Assembly (NCBI GenBank): GCA_902521465.1
Contig: CABYRL010000007.1
Span: forward strand, 1-61,494
Direction of reading: 5' to 3'
Source of the DNA: an uncultured Alphaproteobacteria bacterium
GTDB taxonomy: Bacteria > Pseudomonadota > Alphaproteobacteria > HIMB59
DNA: 61,494 nt
Each line of letters starts with the position of its first letter. Position 1 is the stretch's first letter. The position numbers and the translations under genes were made by a program. Of this stretch, positions 27,302 through 36,475 are shown in pieces. The notes below the pieces were generated by a model. That model had not been told where the DNA came from. It ran no database searches and was given only the letters and a program-made list of their open reading frames with translations.

Positions 27302-27391
27302 GGAAGGATGGCTGAGCGGTTGAAAGCACCGGTCTTGAAAACCGGCAAAGGGGCAACTCTTTCCTGGGTTCGAATCCCAGTCCTTCCGCCA
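27302..27391 (+). tRNA. tRNA-Ser (anticodon TGA)
   Basis: Decodes UCN serine codons, chiefly UCA. Acceptor stem GGAAGGA (27302-27308) pairs with TCCTTCC (27381-27387), with discriminator G at 27388 and an encoded CCA at 27389-27391. The D arm is GGCTGAGCGGTTGAAAGC; the anticodon stem CCGGT/ACCGG encloses CTTGAAA with TGA at 27336-27338; a long variable arm (class II, as for Ser) precedes the T arm CTGGG-TTCGAAT-CCCAG. All four arms are complete. Confidence 0.98.
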
Positions 27392-27455
27392 TTTGATCTA
27401 TTAACAATTTTCAAAATGTATAATTATTATTATATTTTAATTAAAAGGAGAAAAA

Positions 27456-27818
27456 ATGACTGAACGTGTATGTATAAATCTATCCTATGCTGTACCAAAT
27501 GATAAAGCTGCTGAAGTTGAAGAAATTTTTAGCACTCATGGAAAATGGATGACTGAATTTTACTCTGATGGAACTGATCATTTATTAAATGCTTACTTTA
27601 CTAAAGCACCAGAGTTTAAAGACCCTACCGATCCTAGTAAGGGCGAAACTGGAAACACATTATTTACAATAAATGAACAATTTGCATCTATGGAGAGTGT
27701 TCAAAGACATGTCGAAAATGCAAGTAAAAATGATTATTTCCCAGATTTTGCAAAGTTACTAGAGGATTACGGTAAAGTTTTAAGTATGGGTGGCAGTGTA
27801 TATGTTTCGATAAGATAA
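27456..27818 (+). CDS. Small dimeric alpha/beta-barrel-like protein, unknown function
   Basis: A 120-aa cytoplasmic protein with a clear ribosome site (AAAAGGAG, 7 bases before ATG). The order beta strand (VCINLSYAVP), helix (DKAAEVEEIFSTHGKWMTEF), strand (HLLNAYFTKAPE), strand (LFTINEQFAS), helix (SVQRHVENASKN) suggests a ferredoxin-like ABM barrel, as in monooxygenase-like or Dabb proteins. No catalytic motif is recognised. It stands alone after the tRNA gene. Confidence 0.7.
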   Translation: MTERVCINLSYAVPNDKAAEVEEIFSTHGKWMTEFYSDGTDHLLNAYFTKAPEFKDPTDPSKGETGNTLFTINEQFASMESVQRHVENASKNDYFPDFAKLLEDYGKVLSMGGSVYVSIR

Positions 27819-27882
27819 AAAGGGAAGAAATAAAAATAAGACAGAAATTAAATAGTCAATCAGTTTGAATATTATTTATATT

Positions 27883-28323
27883 CTAAAATTTATCTTTTAA
27901 AGTTCTCATTATGTCTAAATGCTCAGTTAAAGCCTCAAAAGATACAGCTAGTTCATATACAAGAGTGACTAATGCCAATAATACTAATAAAAGATGAATA
28001 CCAAAACTTATAGCAGAGATGAAGCTGTAATTTAATAACAAAAATAATAAGCTTGTGCACAATGCTATCCCTCCAAAAAGAGATAAGTAAAGTGTGTAAC
28101 GTAATAATTTAAGTCTTTTTTCATAATGCAAGATATGAAAAGAATATTCACTTTGACTTTTAAATCTTAATTTATTTGTTTCAATATTAGATCGAGAGTC
28201 TCTAATTAATTTTGCAAGAGTTGCATACCTAGCTATAACCAATGTTATATAAATAGTGCAAGCAAAGAACATTGTCCCTAACATATTACTACTTAATAAT
28301 ATCTCGTGATTTACTATGTCCAT
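27883..28323 (-). CDS. DUF2721-like membrane protein
   Basis: A 146-aa protein with about three membrane spans: near residues 13-33 (NMLGTMFFACTIYITLVIAR), 77-97 (YLSLFGGIALCTSLLFLLL) and 103-125 (SAISFGIHLLLVLLALVTLV). A central soluble helix (KLIRDSRSNIETNKLRFKS; HYEKRLKLLRYTLYL) matches the layout of DUF2721 proteins, where a basic helix joins the first and second spans. Function unknown. It precedes no partner closely; the ABM gene lies 24 bases upstream. Confidence 0.68.
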   Translation of the reverse strand: MDIVNHEILLSSNMLGTMFFACTIYITLVIARYATLAKLIRDSRSNIETNKLRFKSQSEYSFHILHYEKRLKLLRYTLYLSLFGGIALCTSLLFLLLNYSFISAISFGIHLLLVLLALVTLVYELAVSFEALTEHLDIMRTLKDKF

Positions 28324-28347
28324 TGATAAAAAATAGGTGATATTTAC

Positions 28348-28650
28348 TTAAATTACTACCTCAAAACCTTCAAACTGTGGGTGATCCAAATATACTGTTT
28401 TATGTTCACCAGCATTTTTATGAGCCATCCTAAAAGCTTCTGATTTAGTCCAATTTATAAAATCTTGTTTTGACCCCCACTCACTATGCGATGCATACAG
28501 TGTATATTCTTCATTAGACTCACTTTTAATTAAATTAAATTTCTTAAAACCAGGGACTTGGTTTAAATGAGTATCCCTATTCCTCCAAATATCTTCAAAA
28601 TGTTTCTCTTCTCCTAATTTTACTTTGAATCTATTCATTGCAATAAACAT
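28348..28650 (-). CDS. Antibiotic-biosynthesis-monooxygenase (ABM/HmoA-IsdG) domain protein
   Basis: A 100-aa single-domain protein. MFIAMNRFKVKLGEEKHFED, VPGFKKFNLIKS, EYTLYASHSEWGSKQDFINW and SEAFRMAHKNAG match the ABM fold of haem-degrading monooxygenases (HmoA, IsdG), including the Asn6-Arg7 start and the W/F in EWxxxxDFxxW. Haem binding would need His in the second helix; His87-region residues (AHKNAGEH) are candidates. Whether it degrades haem or another quinoid substrate is not shown by sequence alone. Confidence 0.8.
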   Translation of the reverse strand: MFIAMNRFKVKLGEEKHFEDIWRNRDTHLNQVPGFKKFNLIKSESNEEYTLYASHSEWGSKQDFINWTKSEAFRMAHKNAGEHKTVYLDHPQFEGFEVVI

Positions 28651-28667
28651 TTATTATCTCCTATGAG

Positions 28668-29126
28668 CTATTCTGAAATTATAATTCTTGTGTTGGTTCC
28701 TATTGCAATAGTAACTCTAGAACCAATGGGTATTTGTTCTGCACCTGATTGAACTATTGAAATATCATCATTTGTGTCATCAACATCTACAACATATTGA
28801 AATCCTGTATGATCCCCTAATGACGAGCCAGCAACATAACCTACTATAGCACCACCTATAGTTCCCACTACAGCTGCAGCATCTCTGCAGTCATCGTCAA
28901 AAATACCCTCTCCACAACCTACAACAAAACCTACTAAACCTCCTGTAAGAGCACCAATACCAGAGCTTTCACCAGTAATTTTGACTGGTTCAGCTGCAAC
29001 GAGTGTTCCATATTTAACTGTGTTAACTTTTTGAGTATCTGATTTTTTTACCCCAGTATTAAAACCACCACACGCTGTTATCAATGCGAATAATAATAAA
29101 AAAGGTAATTTAGGCAGGTCTGTCAT
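28668..29126 (-). CDS. Glycine-zipper outer-membrane lipoprotein (Rickettsia 17-kDa/SlyB type)
   Basis: A 152-aa lipoprotein with signal and lipobox around LITACGG. The middle is a glycine zipper (IGALTGGLVGFVVGCGEGIF; GTIGGAIVGYVAGSSLGDH) as in SlyB and the 17-kDa antigen family, followed by a beta-rich tail (YVVDVDDTNDDISIVQSG, GSRVTIAIGTNTRIIIS). The start is set at ATG 29126 because a longer frame (to 29198) would put a non-signal extension before the signal peptide. Its start lies within the last 17 bases of the oxygenase gene, implying coupling. Confidence 0.85.
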   Translation of the reverse strand: MTDLPKLPFLLLFALITACGGFNTGVKKSDTQKVNTVKYGTLVAAEPVKITGESSGIGALTGGLVGFVVGCGEGIFDDDCRDAAAVVGTIGGAIVGYVAGSSLGDHTGFQYVVDVDDTNDDISIVQSGAEQIPIGSRVTIAIGTNTRIIISE

Positions 29127-30087
29127 ATTCAACAAATTTTTTAAGTGAATTGGTGAGAAAATTTTCATAATTATCAATATTATAATTGATATTTTCATTA
29201 ATATCCAAATATTTTGGATCTAATATGAAATCAAATGATGGCTCAAAAAAGAAAGGTATTGATACTCGCTCCTCTTGATTAAATAATACTCTGTGATTAG
29301 TTGCTTTCATTTTACCATTTGTTAAACACTCTAAAGCTAAACCTGTATTAATAACGAAAGCATTTGGGTCATGAGGAACATCATACCACTCTAAAGAATG
29401 TCTATTTTGAACTTGCAAGCCACCTTTTTTGTCCTGATATAAGATAGTCATTATCCCACTATCTACATGGGTTTCACAACCTAAAGCAACACCGTCTTGT
29501 GAAGAGACTTCAACAGGTTTATCTTGTTTGGGATAGTAATTAAATCTCAAAGTAGAGAGTGTTTTGGGTCTTTGAAAAGCCTTTTCAGCTAAAGATAAAT
29601 CTGAGGAAAATGAAGATATGATTGATTTAAATATGGTAATTCCTAAGTTATGAAGATCATCAAAATAATTATTTATCGTAATTTGCCACTCTGGATCTAA
29701 AAAAGACATATCGTGATTAACTTCAAATTTTTCCTTTTTTAACAAATCAACCATATTTTGCTTTAAAAGCGGATCTCCTATATCTAAACCCTCTTTACCA
29801 TTTACAGAACTAGGAAAATAACCCCTATAAACAGTATTAGTATTGGGGTTCCATTTTTTAGGAGCTATTTTTAGTTTCTCTTCGTCTTTTAAGTAAAAAA
29901 ATTTTTTACAAGTTTTTAAAAGATTATTTATTTTTGAAATTGGAATACCGTGATTTGTAACTGTAAAAAAACCAATTTCTTCAGATGCTTTTTTTATATT
30001 CTTTGATACTTGTTTAGCAGCATCACTATTAAGATCTTTATCAATAATATTAGATAAATCTATATTTGGAATATAATTACTCTGCAT
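29110..30087 (-). CDS. 2-oxoglutarate/Fe(II)-dependent oxygenase (isopenicillin-N-synthase-like)
   Basis: Cytoplasmic oxygenase of about 325 aa. The N-terminal non-haem dioxygenase domain has IPNIDLSNIID and EEIGFFTVTNHGIP. The C-terminal 2OG-Fe(II) domain has the metal facial triad ETHVDSGIMTIL (HxD) and ATNHRVLF (His), and RVS in EERVSIPFFFEP as the 2OG carboxylate anchor (RxS). ATG at 30087 is preferred to a TTG at 30093. It overlaps the small upstream gene and the lipoprotein gene. Substrate unknown; relatives hydroxylate amino acids, nucleosides or small acids, so antibiotic synthesis should not be assumed. Confidence 0.9.
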   Translation of the reverse strand: MQSNYIPNIDLSNIIDKDLNSDAAKQVSKNIKKASEEIGFFTVTNHGIPISKINNLLKTCKKFFYLKDEEKLKIAPKKWNPNTNTVYRGYFPSSVNGKEGLDIGDPLLKQNMVDLLKKEKFEVNHDMSFLDPEWQITINNYFDDLHNLGITIFKSIISSFSSDLSLAEKAFQRPKTLSTLRFNYYPKQDKPVEVSSQDGVALGCETHVDSGIMTILYQDKKGGLQVQNRHSLEWYDVPHDPNAFVINTGLALECLTNGKMKATNHRVLFNQEERVSIPFFFEPSFDFILDPKYLDINENINYNIDNYENFLTNSLKKFVEYDRPA

Positions 30088-30271
30088 CGCCAATTTTAAA
30101 ATATAGTTTTTTGATATATTTCTGTTTCCTTTTTATAGGGAGCTCATAAAATTCATCTATTGAAATTGGTTCACCTATTTTTTTTTGATTTTCAGTAAGT
30201 TCAGCTATTATAGATTCATAATAGTTTGCCCACTCTGCATTAGTTTTTGGGAGTTGTTGATCTTCCATCAT
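30077..30271 (-). CDS. Small hypothetical protein coupled to mfd
   Basis: A 64-aa acidic-then-basic protein with no recognised family (NAEWANYYESIIAELTENQK; IDEFYELPIKRKQKYIKKLY). Predicted mostly helical, soluble. Evidence that it is real is its fit: ATG overlaps the mfd stop as ATGA, and its end overlaps the oxygenase start by 11 bases. A second Met one codon on is an alternative start. Confidence 0.6.
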   Translation of the reverse strand: MMEDQQLPKTNAEWANYYESIIAELTENQKKIGEPISIDEFYELPIKRKQKYIKKLYFKIGDAE

Positions 30272-33200
30272 TTTAATCCTAACTTTTTATAGAAAAGATT
30301 TATAGTGTAAAATAAGTCCTTACTGTCATTATTTTTGATCTGAATAGAACTAGAACTTTGCATTTTGATAATATTTTCTTGTGCCATTTGAATTAAATCA
30401 TCTAGTGTTTTTTGACTTGCTTTTTTAAATGTAATATCAATAAAATTTCTTTTTATATTTATTTTTGAAATACCAAGGGTAAGAGATTTAATTTTAATAG
30501 TTAGTAAATTAAATAAATTAGTAACTTCAACTGGGTAATTACCATATCGATCATATATCTCATCTAAAACATTTTTGAGCTCTTGAATATTCTTTGAATT
30601 AGTAAATTTACGATAAATAATCAATCTGGAAATATCATCAGATATGTAATTCTTTGGAATGTAATACTCAAAAAATGCATCGAATTCAAATTCATCATAA
30701 TCATCTTCAGTTTCTGCATTATTATTTTTTTGTCTTTCCACCTCTTCTTTTAACATACTTTGGTAAAGCTCTATTCCAATATCTTTCACATGACCACTTT
30801 GCTCATCACCAAGTAAATTACCCGCTCCTCTTATTTCTAAATCCTCATTAGCTAACTGAAAATTTGACCCTAGATTTTCATAGTTAGCTAAAACTTGAAG
30901 TTTCTTTAGAGCTGTTTTATTGATTAATTTTTCACTGTCATGAAATAAATAGGCATATGCTCTTTTATTTGAACGACCTACCCTACCTCGCAATTGATAT
31001 AATTGAGATAAACCAAATAAATTAGAATTAAAAATTATTAGTGTGTTTGCATTTTTAATATCTATTCCAGACTCAATAATATTTGTAGAAATAAGGCACT
31101 GTATCTCACCTTTTGTGAAAGATATGAACACATCCTCAATATCTTTTTCTTTCATTTTACTGTGACCTACTCCGTAAGAAAGATCTATACTTAATTTTTT
31201 AATTTCATTTTCGACAAAAGGAATATGGCTTATTCTTGGTACAACAATAAAAATTTGTCCATTCCTTTCTAATTCATTCTTTATTGCTGAAATGAGAGCA
31301 ACAGACTCATATTTTTGAACATAAGTTCTTATACTAATTCTATTTGATGGAGGTGTTCCAATAATACTTAAATCTTTTAAGCCTAATAAAGACATCTGAA
31401 GTGTTCTAGGAATAGGTGTGGCAGACAATGAAAATAAATGAATAGTTGGGTATTTGTTGATCAAATATTCCTTTTGATCGACACCAAATTTTTGTTCTTC
31501 ATCTATTACCAGTGTGCCTAAATTATTAAATTCTATATCTTTTTTAAAAAGACTATGTGTTGCAATAAGAATTTGAATATCACCTGACTTTAATGAAATT
31601 AAAATTTCTTTTTTTTCTTTTGACGAAGTAAATCTAGATAGACATGCAACCTTAATGTTAAAAACTGAAAACCTCTCGCTAAACGTATTAGTGTGTTGCA
31701 TTGCTAGTAATGTGGTGGGAACAACTATTACAAATTGAAAACCTGATAAATATGTTGCACATGCAATTCTTAAAGCAACTTCAGTTTTACCAAATCCTAC
31801 ATCGCCACATATAAGGCGATTAGATGGTTTATCTTGTTTTAAATCATTTAAAGATTGTTCAATTGAGTTTAATTGGTCCTCAGTTTCAACAAATGGAAAT
31901 TGTTGATTAAATTTCTCAAGATCAGAATTATTATATTGAAACTCTTTGATGTTTATAGTGGATCTCTTTGCTGCATTTTTCAAAAGTTTATTAGCTAGAA
32001 AACGAATTTTCTTCTTAACTGAAGATTTTCTTAAAATCCAATCATTCGTGCCTAATTTATCAAGAAGTAGATTATTATCATCAAACCCATATCTTGAAAT
32101 ATAGTTTAAATTTTCAATTGGTAGTAAAAGCTTGTCGTTACCGCGGTAAATTAATCTAATAAACTCCCTAATTCGATTATTAATTTCAATATTATCTATG
32201 GATATGAATCTCCCAATTCCATGTTTTTGATGAACAACTGCATCTCCTAATGAAAGATCATTAAAATTGATTATAGTGTCTAAATTCGTCTTTTTTGTAG
32301 TATGAGTGTTTTTATTGAGGTGTACGACACCATCAAATAGATAGTCTTTTGAGATTACAGATTTATAGAAATATAAATTATTACCATAATTTGGTTCAAT
32401 ATTCTTCTTTTGATGAAATTCATTTTCTATTGAGGAGGAATTTTTTCCACTATGAAAATATATTTTATTACTCATTTTAGAAAATTCATCTAAAGAGGTA
32501 TTTGATGTAATTTTTAATGATTTAGGAGAGCTAGATAATATATTTGTAAATTTAAAATTTTTTATTTTGTTATCTTCTAAATAATAATTTGAAAAAGGGA
32601 TCTCAGGTTGGACTTGATCAAAAATTGATTTAAGAAAATTTAGCTTTTCTTTTAATATTATGTCGCTTCTATTAATTGTATAAATGGAATATCCCATAAC
32701 GATATCCTCAAAATAACAATCTTTATTACTTGGCTCTAATAACTCAATATTAGGGTTAAATATATCAATCCTCTCTTTCTCATCTTTAAAAGTAAGTTGT
32801 GTTTGAGGATTGAATTCTTTTATTGTTTCAATCACATTATCAAAGAATGAAATTCTATAAGGATTATTATTACTGTTATAAATATCTAAAATATCCCCTC
32901 TTAGTGAAAATTCGAGTTTATTATAAGCATTTGCTTGGTTTGAATGATTAAATTCAACTAATTTTTCTAAAATTGTATTAGCTTCAATAGTTTGATTTTT
33001 AGTTAATGTTAAAAAATGATTAGCATCTTTATTTATTTGAAATTTTTTTAAAAGATTATTGCAAGTTATTATTATTATATCATTTTGAGTTAATGTCTGT
33101 AATTTTTCTGACCTATCAAGTAAGATGTCAGATGATGAACTTTCAGAACTGAATGGTAAAGAGTCATGTGCTGGAAAATAACATATTTTCTTATGGGGAT

Positions 33201-33297
33201 AATGTATATTTAGAATATTTTCATAGTCTAGAGCTATCTTATCATCTTCACATAATAAAATTGATTTATTGCCAAATTTAGAAACAGGATTTTCCAA
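30268..33297 (-). CDS. mfd: Transcription-repair coupling factor
   Basis: Removes RNA polymerase stalled at DNA lesions and recruits UvrA. At 1009 aa it is shorter than E. coli Mfd (1148). Present: UvrB-like N-terminus (YFPAHDSLPFSSE), the RNA-polymerase-interaction domain (GDAVVHQKHGIGRFISID), and the translocase motor with Walker A GDVGFGKTEVA, DEEQKFGV, SATPIPRTLQMS, STNIIESGIDIKNA and QLYQLRGRVGRS. It ends in a reduced TRCF C-terminal domain. The start is TTG at 33297, two bases after the sdhE stop; no ATG lies nearby. Confidence 0.95.
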   Translation of the reverse strand: MENPVSKFGNKSILLCEDDKIALDYENILNIHYPHKKICYFPAHDSLPFSSESSSSDILLDRSEKLQTLTQNDIIIITCNNLLKKFQINKDANHFLTLTKNQTIEANTILEKLVEFNHSNQANAYNKLEFSLRGDILDIYNSNNNPYRISFFDNVIETIKEFNPQTQLTFKDEKERIDIFNPNIELLEPSNKDCYFEDIVMGYSIYTINRSDIILKEKLNFLKSIFDQVQPEIPFSNYYLEDNKIKNFKFTNILSSSPKSLKITSNTSLDEFSKMSNKIYFHSGKNSSSIENEFHQKKNIEPNYGNNLYFYKSVISKDYLFDGVVHLNKNTHTTKKTNLDTIINFNDLSLGDAVVHQKHGIGRFISIDNIEINNRIREFIRLIYRGNDKLLLPIENLNYISRYGFDDNNLLLDKLGTNDWILRKSSVKKKIRFLANKLLKNAAKRSTINIKEFQYNNSDLEKFNQQFPFVETEDQLNSIEQSLNDLKQDKPSNRLICGDVGFGKTEVALRIACATYLSGFQFVIVVPTTLLAMQHTNTFSERFSVFNIKVACLSRFTSSKEKKEILISLKSGDIQILIATHSLFKKDIEFNNLGTLVIDEEQKFGVDQKEYLINKYPTIHLFSLSATPIPRTLQMSLLGLKDLSIIGTPPSNRISIRTYVQKYESVALISAIKNELERNGQIFIVVPRISHIPFVENEIKKLSIDLSYGVGHSKMKEKDIEDVFISFTKGEIQCLISTNIIESGIDIKNANTLIIFNSNLFGLSQLYQLRGRVGRSNKRAYAYLFHDSEKLINKTALKKLQVLANYENLGSNFQLANEDLEIRGAGNLLGDEQSGHVKDIGIELYQSMLKEEVERQKNNNAETEDDYDEFEFDAFFEYYIPKNYISDDISRLIIYRKFTNSKNIQELKNVLDEIYDRYGNYPVEVTNLFNLLTIKIKSLTLGISKINIKRNFIDITFKKASQKTLDDLIQMAQENIIKMQSSSSIQIKNNDSKDLFYTINLFYKKLGLK

Positions 33298-33299
33298 TA

Positions 33300-33548
33300 T
33301 TATTTTGATAAATTTATAATATTAAGGTATTTAATTTTATCATCTTTGAAAGACTCATTAAAAAATACGTCAAATATGTATTGCGTTTCATTCTTTAATA
33401 AATCATCTAATTGATCAATTAGAGCCTCATCATTAATGTTTTCAAGTTTTGAATAAATTCTCTCAAAAATTACATCTAATTCTTTTATACCTAATGTTTG
33501 ACATCGATATTTTATTTTTTTTAATTTATCTTTGTAGTTATTATTCAT
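33300..33548 (-). CDS. sdhE: Succinate dehydrogenase flavinylation factor SdhE
   Basis: Small helical protein (82 aa) that promotes covalent FAD attachment to SdhA. The segment KKIKYRCQTLGIKELDVIFE corresponds to the family's RLRYRCRRRGMLELDLLL, with the RGxxE motif as LGIKE. The C-terminal DDLLKNETQYIFDVFF matches the LL..D..L..W helix. ATG 33548 is chosen over a TTG at 33557. Its ATG and the recG ATG overlap as CATG on opposite strands. The order recG, sdhE, mfd is standard in alphaproteobacteria, which supports the call. Confidence 0.85.
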   Translation of the reverse strand: MNNNYKDKLKKIKYRCQTLGIKELDVIFERIYSKLENINDEALIDQLDDLLKNETQYIFDVFFNESFKDDKIKYLNIINLSK

Positions 33549-35616
33549 GAACGACAATAGTTTCGATTTTTTATATCAGAATGTAGAAAAACTTAAAGGA
33601 ATAGGTCCAAAGAAAGCGTCCTATTTTAAAAATCTAAATATAAACACAGTTATTGATATATTTTATAATTTACCGACTAGATCAATAGATCGTACTCAGG
33701 ATATTGACTTTAAAAATCTTGAAAAAGGACAAACTATCACCACTCTCGTTAAGGTAAAAAAACATCATTTTCCTTTCAATCCTAAACTACCCTACGTAAT
33801 TGAATGTGAAAAAGGATCTTTAATTATAAACATAATTTATTTCTCAATAAGAGGGAATTTTCTTAGAAAAAAATATCCTGAAAACAAAGAATTAATTATT
33901 AGTGGAAAAGTATCATTTTATAAAAGCAATCTTAGTGTAGCACACCCTGATTACATAGAAGAGATAGAAAATGAGGATAAGTTAAGAACTTTTGAAAATA
34001 TTTATCCTTTAACAAGGGGTATCTCGTTAAAAGATATCAGAATAGTTTTAAATGACGCAAAAAATCATTTAAATAAATTTGATGAATGGTTGAACAAAAA
34101 TATTATTAAAAAATATAATTTTTCAAGTTTCAATGAATCATTAATAAAAATGCATTTTCCCTCTGTTAAAGAAGATATTGATAATAGAGAAAATTTTAGA
34201 AAAAGGTTAGCAGTCGATGAATTGGTATCAAATTATTTTGCAATTAGATACTTGAAAGAAAAAACAAAAAGAAAAAATGAGAGTTTAAATCTTAAATTTA
34301 ATTTACAAGAAAAATTGATAAATGAACTACCTTTTGAGTTGACAAAAAATCAATATAAAATCATAAACGATATAAATTATTATAATAATACTCAATATAG
34401 AGAAACAGTACTATTACAAGGTGATGTAGGTTCAGGTAAAACTATTGTATCCTTACTAACAGCAATCCCTTTTATTCAGAAACATAAACAAGTTGCGTAT
34501 ATGGCGCCTACAGAAATATTAGCTAATCAAATTTACAATAATTTATTAAATCACTTAGATAATGAAGAAGTTAATCCTATATTGCTCACTGGAAGTAGTA
34601 AAAATAAAAGTAAAATTTATGAAAAAATAGAAAAGGGTATTTTTAATTTTATTATTGGCACTCATGCTATTTTTCAAGAAAATTTAAATTTCTCATCTTT
34701 GGCATATGCAATAATCGATGAACAACATCGATTTGGTGTTCAACAAAGACTGTATTTAGCTGAAAAAGGAATAAATACAAATATTCTATTAATGTCTGCC
34801 ACACCTATTCCAAGAACTCTTGCATTAGCTCAATATGGTGAAATAGAACAGGTAATACTCAAAGAAAAGCCAGCTTTTCAAAAACCGATAATAACTAAAG
34901 TATCAAATATTGACAAAATTAAAGATATAGAAATTTTGTTAAAGAAAAAAATTTCAAATGTATCTCAAGTTTACTGGATTTGTCCTTTAGTAGAAGCATC
35001 AGAGACTCAAAAGTACAAAGATGTAGAAACACGATTTAAGTCTTTGAAGAAAATATTTGGTTCAGAAGTTGAAATGTTACATGGTAAAATTAAGAGCGAT
35101 CAAAAAGAAAGAATTATTCAAAATTTTCAAAAAGGAAACATAAAAATATTAGTTGCTACTACTGTAGTAGAGGTAGGTATAGATAATAAAAATGCAGATT
35201 ATATTGTAATTGAAAATGCAGAAAAATTTGGCTTATCTCAATTACATCAGTTAAGAGGAAGAGTAGGAAGAGGTAACAATCAAGGCTATTGTTTTGCTTT
35301 ATATGGCAAGGATTTACCTGATAATACGATAAATCGACTAAAAATATTCAAAGAAAACTTAGATGGTTTTAAATTATCCGAAAAAGATCTCGAAATTAGA
35401 GGCACTGGTGACATATTAGGATATCGTCAAAGTGGTGACTCATTATTCAAGTTTGTGAATGTTTATCATGATCAAGAGCTAATAATAGATGCACTTCAAT
35501 ATGTAAAAAAATTAATTGAAAAAAAAGAGTATGAAAATGAAAAATTTAAAAAAGATATATATAAGTTACTTATGTTTTTTAAGCAGCAAGAAGCAATAAA
35601 ACTATTATTTAGTTAA
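33547..35616 (+). CDS. recG: ATP-dependent DNA helicase RecG
   Basis: Remodels stalled forks and Holliday junctions. At 689 aa it is full length. The wedge/OB domain fills residues about 1-180 (LKGIGPKKASYFKNLNI at 13-29 begins it). Motor: GDVGSGKTIVSLL (Walker A), MAPTEILANQIY, DEQHRFGVQQR (Walker B, DEQH), SATPIPRTLALA, ATTVVEVGIDNKNA and QLHQLRGRVGRG; RecG-specific DLEIRGTGDILG near the end. Diverges from sdhE with overlapping start codons. Confidence 0.97.
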   Translation: MNDNSFDFLYQNVEKLKGIGPKKASYFKNLNINTVIDIFYNLPTRSIDRTQDIDFKNLEKGQTITTLVKVKKHHFPFNPKLPYVIECEKGSLIINIIYFSIRGNFLRKKYPENKELIISGKVSFYKSNLSVAHPDYIEEIENEDKLRTFENIYPLTRGISLKDIRIVLNDAKNHLNKFDEWLNKNIIKKYNFSSFNESLIKMHFPSVKEDIDNRENFRKRLAVDELVSNYFAIRYLKEKTKRKNESLNLKFNLQEKLINELPFELTKNQYKIINDINYYNNTQYRETVLLQGDVGSGKTIVSLLTAIPFIQKHKQVAYMAPTEILANQIYNNLLNHLDNEEVNPILLTGSSKNKSKIYEKIEKGIFNFIIGTHAIFQENLNFSSLAYAIIDEQHRFGVQQRLYLAEKGINTNILLMSATPIPRTLALAQYGEIEQVILKEKPAFQKPIITKVSNIDKIKDIEILLKKKISNVSQVYWICPLVEASETQKYKDVETRFKSLKKIFGSEVEMLHGKIKSDQKERIIQNFQKGNIKILVATTVVEVGIDNKNADYIVIENAEKFGLSQLHQLRGRVGRGNNQGYCFALYGKDLPDNTINRLKIFKENLDGFKLSEKDLEIRGTGDILGYRQSGDSLFKFVNVYHDQELIIDALQYVKKLIEKKEYENEKFKKDIYKLLMFFKQQEAIKLLFS

Positions 35617-36252
35617 CTTTTTAATTTTTTTCTTTTTAGGAAGAGCTTTTTTAATTTCCGGTGCTTTGGGTGTAACTAATCCTGCAGAAATGATGTATTT
35701 GATAGCTTGATCGACAGACATATTAAGTTTGGTACATTTTGATAATGGAACAAACATTAAAAAACCTGTAGTTGGATTAGGTGTAGATGGCATGAAAACG
35801 TTTATCATTTTTTGATTTTTTCTTTTTGCTATTTCCCCTTTTGTTTCACTGGTTAAAAAAGCAAGAGCAAAGATATCTTTTTGAGGATATTCAATGAGAA
35901 CAACCTCTTTAAAGGCGTTAGACTGTGTCGTGGCAAATGTATCAATAATCTGTTTGACTGTATTATAGATTGAGTTTAAGCCAGGTATTTTGGATAAAAC
36001 AGCATCAACTACTCTATGATAGAGTTTTCCGAAAAAACTACCAGCTATGGCTCCTAAAATTGTAAAAAATAAAAAAGCAACTATTAAACCAACGCCAGGT
36101 ATTTCAGATGGAATACCAAATTTATTTAAAGGAATGAAAGGTCTGAATATTTTATCTGCAATACCAACTACTACCCAAGCAACGTAAATAGATAAAGCTA
36201 AAGGTGCAACAATTAATATGCCACTAATAAAATGGTTTTGAATTTTTTTCAT
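35605..36252 (-). CDS. DUF502 membrane protein
   Basis: A 215-aa protein with two N-terminal membrane spans (about 9-28, HFISGILIVAPLALSIYVAW; 52-75, GVGLIVAFLFFTILGAIAG). The soluble domain holds DUF502 signatures: IPGLNSIYNTVKQIID, EVVLIEYPQKDIFALAFLT and MINVFMPSTPNPTTGFLMFV. A Lys-rich tail follows. Function unknown across the family. Converges on recG (12-base overlap). Confidence 0.92.
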   Translation of the reverse strand: MKKIQNHFISGILIVAPLALSIYVAWVVVGIADKIFRPFIPLNKFGIPSEIPGVGLIVAFLFFTILGAIAGSFFGKLYHRVVDAVLSKIPGLNSIYNTVKQIIDTFATTQSNAFKEVVLIEYPQKDIFALAFLTSETKGEIAKRKNQKMINVFMPSTPNPTTGFLMFVPLSKCTKLNMSVDQAIKYIISAGLVTPKAPEIKKALPKKKKIKKLTK

Positions 36253-36257
36253 TTAAA

Positions 36258-36437
36258 TTAATTTTTTATTTTATCTTCAAATTCAAAAACATTTTTATTA
36301 TTAATTTCAAAAGATACTTTTATCGATAAGTCTTTTACATCAGGGTTATTTTCAATAAATTGATTAAGCTCTTGTTGTGAGCTAATCCCTAACCTTTTCA
36401 GAAATTTTCTTACCTTTAATTGTGTTTCGTCGTCCAT
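36258..36437 (-). CDS. DUF6494-like small protein
   Basis: A 59-aa protein of the minus strand, starting at ATG 36437 and stopping 5 bases before the DUF502 start. MDDETQLKVRKFLKRLGISS then QQELNQFIE resembles the small DUF6494 family of proteobacteria (KFLK.xGxTSQxEIE). Predicted helix-turn-helix-like helices then a beta-rich C-terminus (LSIKVSFEINNK). Function unknown. Confidence 0.68.
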   Translation of the reverse strand: MDDETQLKVRKFLKRLGISSQQELNQFIENNPDVKDLSIKVSFEINNKNVFEFEDKIKN

Positions 36438-36475
36438 AATATTAATATATGTTTTTTTTAAAATAATTGAAGGTA

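Noticed and set aside
29127-29198. Longer start for the glycine-zipper lipoprotein
   Set aside because: Extends into the oxygenase gene and pushes the lipoprotein signal inward; ATG 29126 gives a normal signal peptide.
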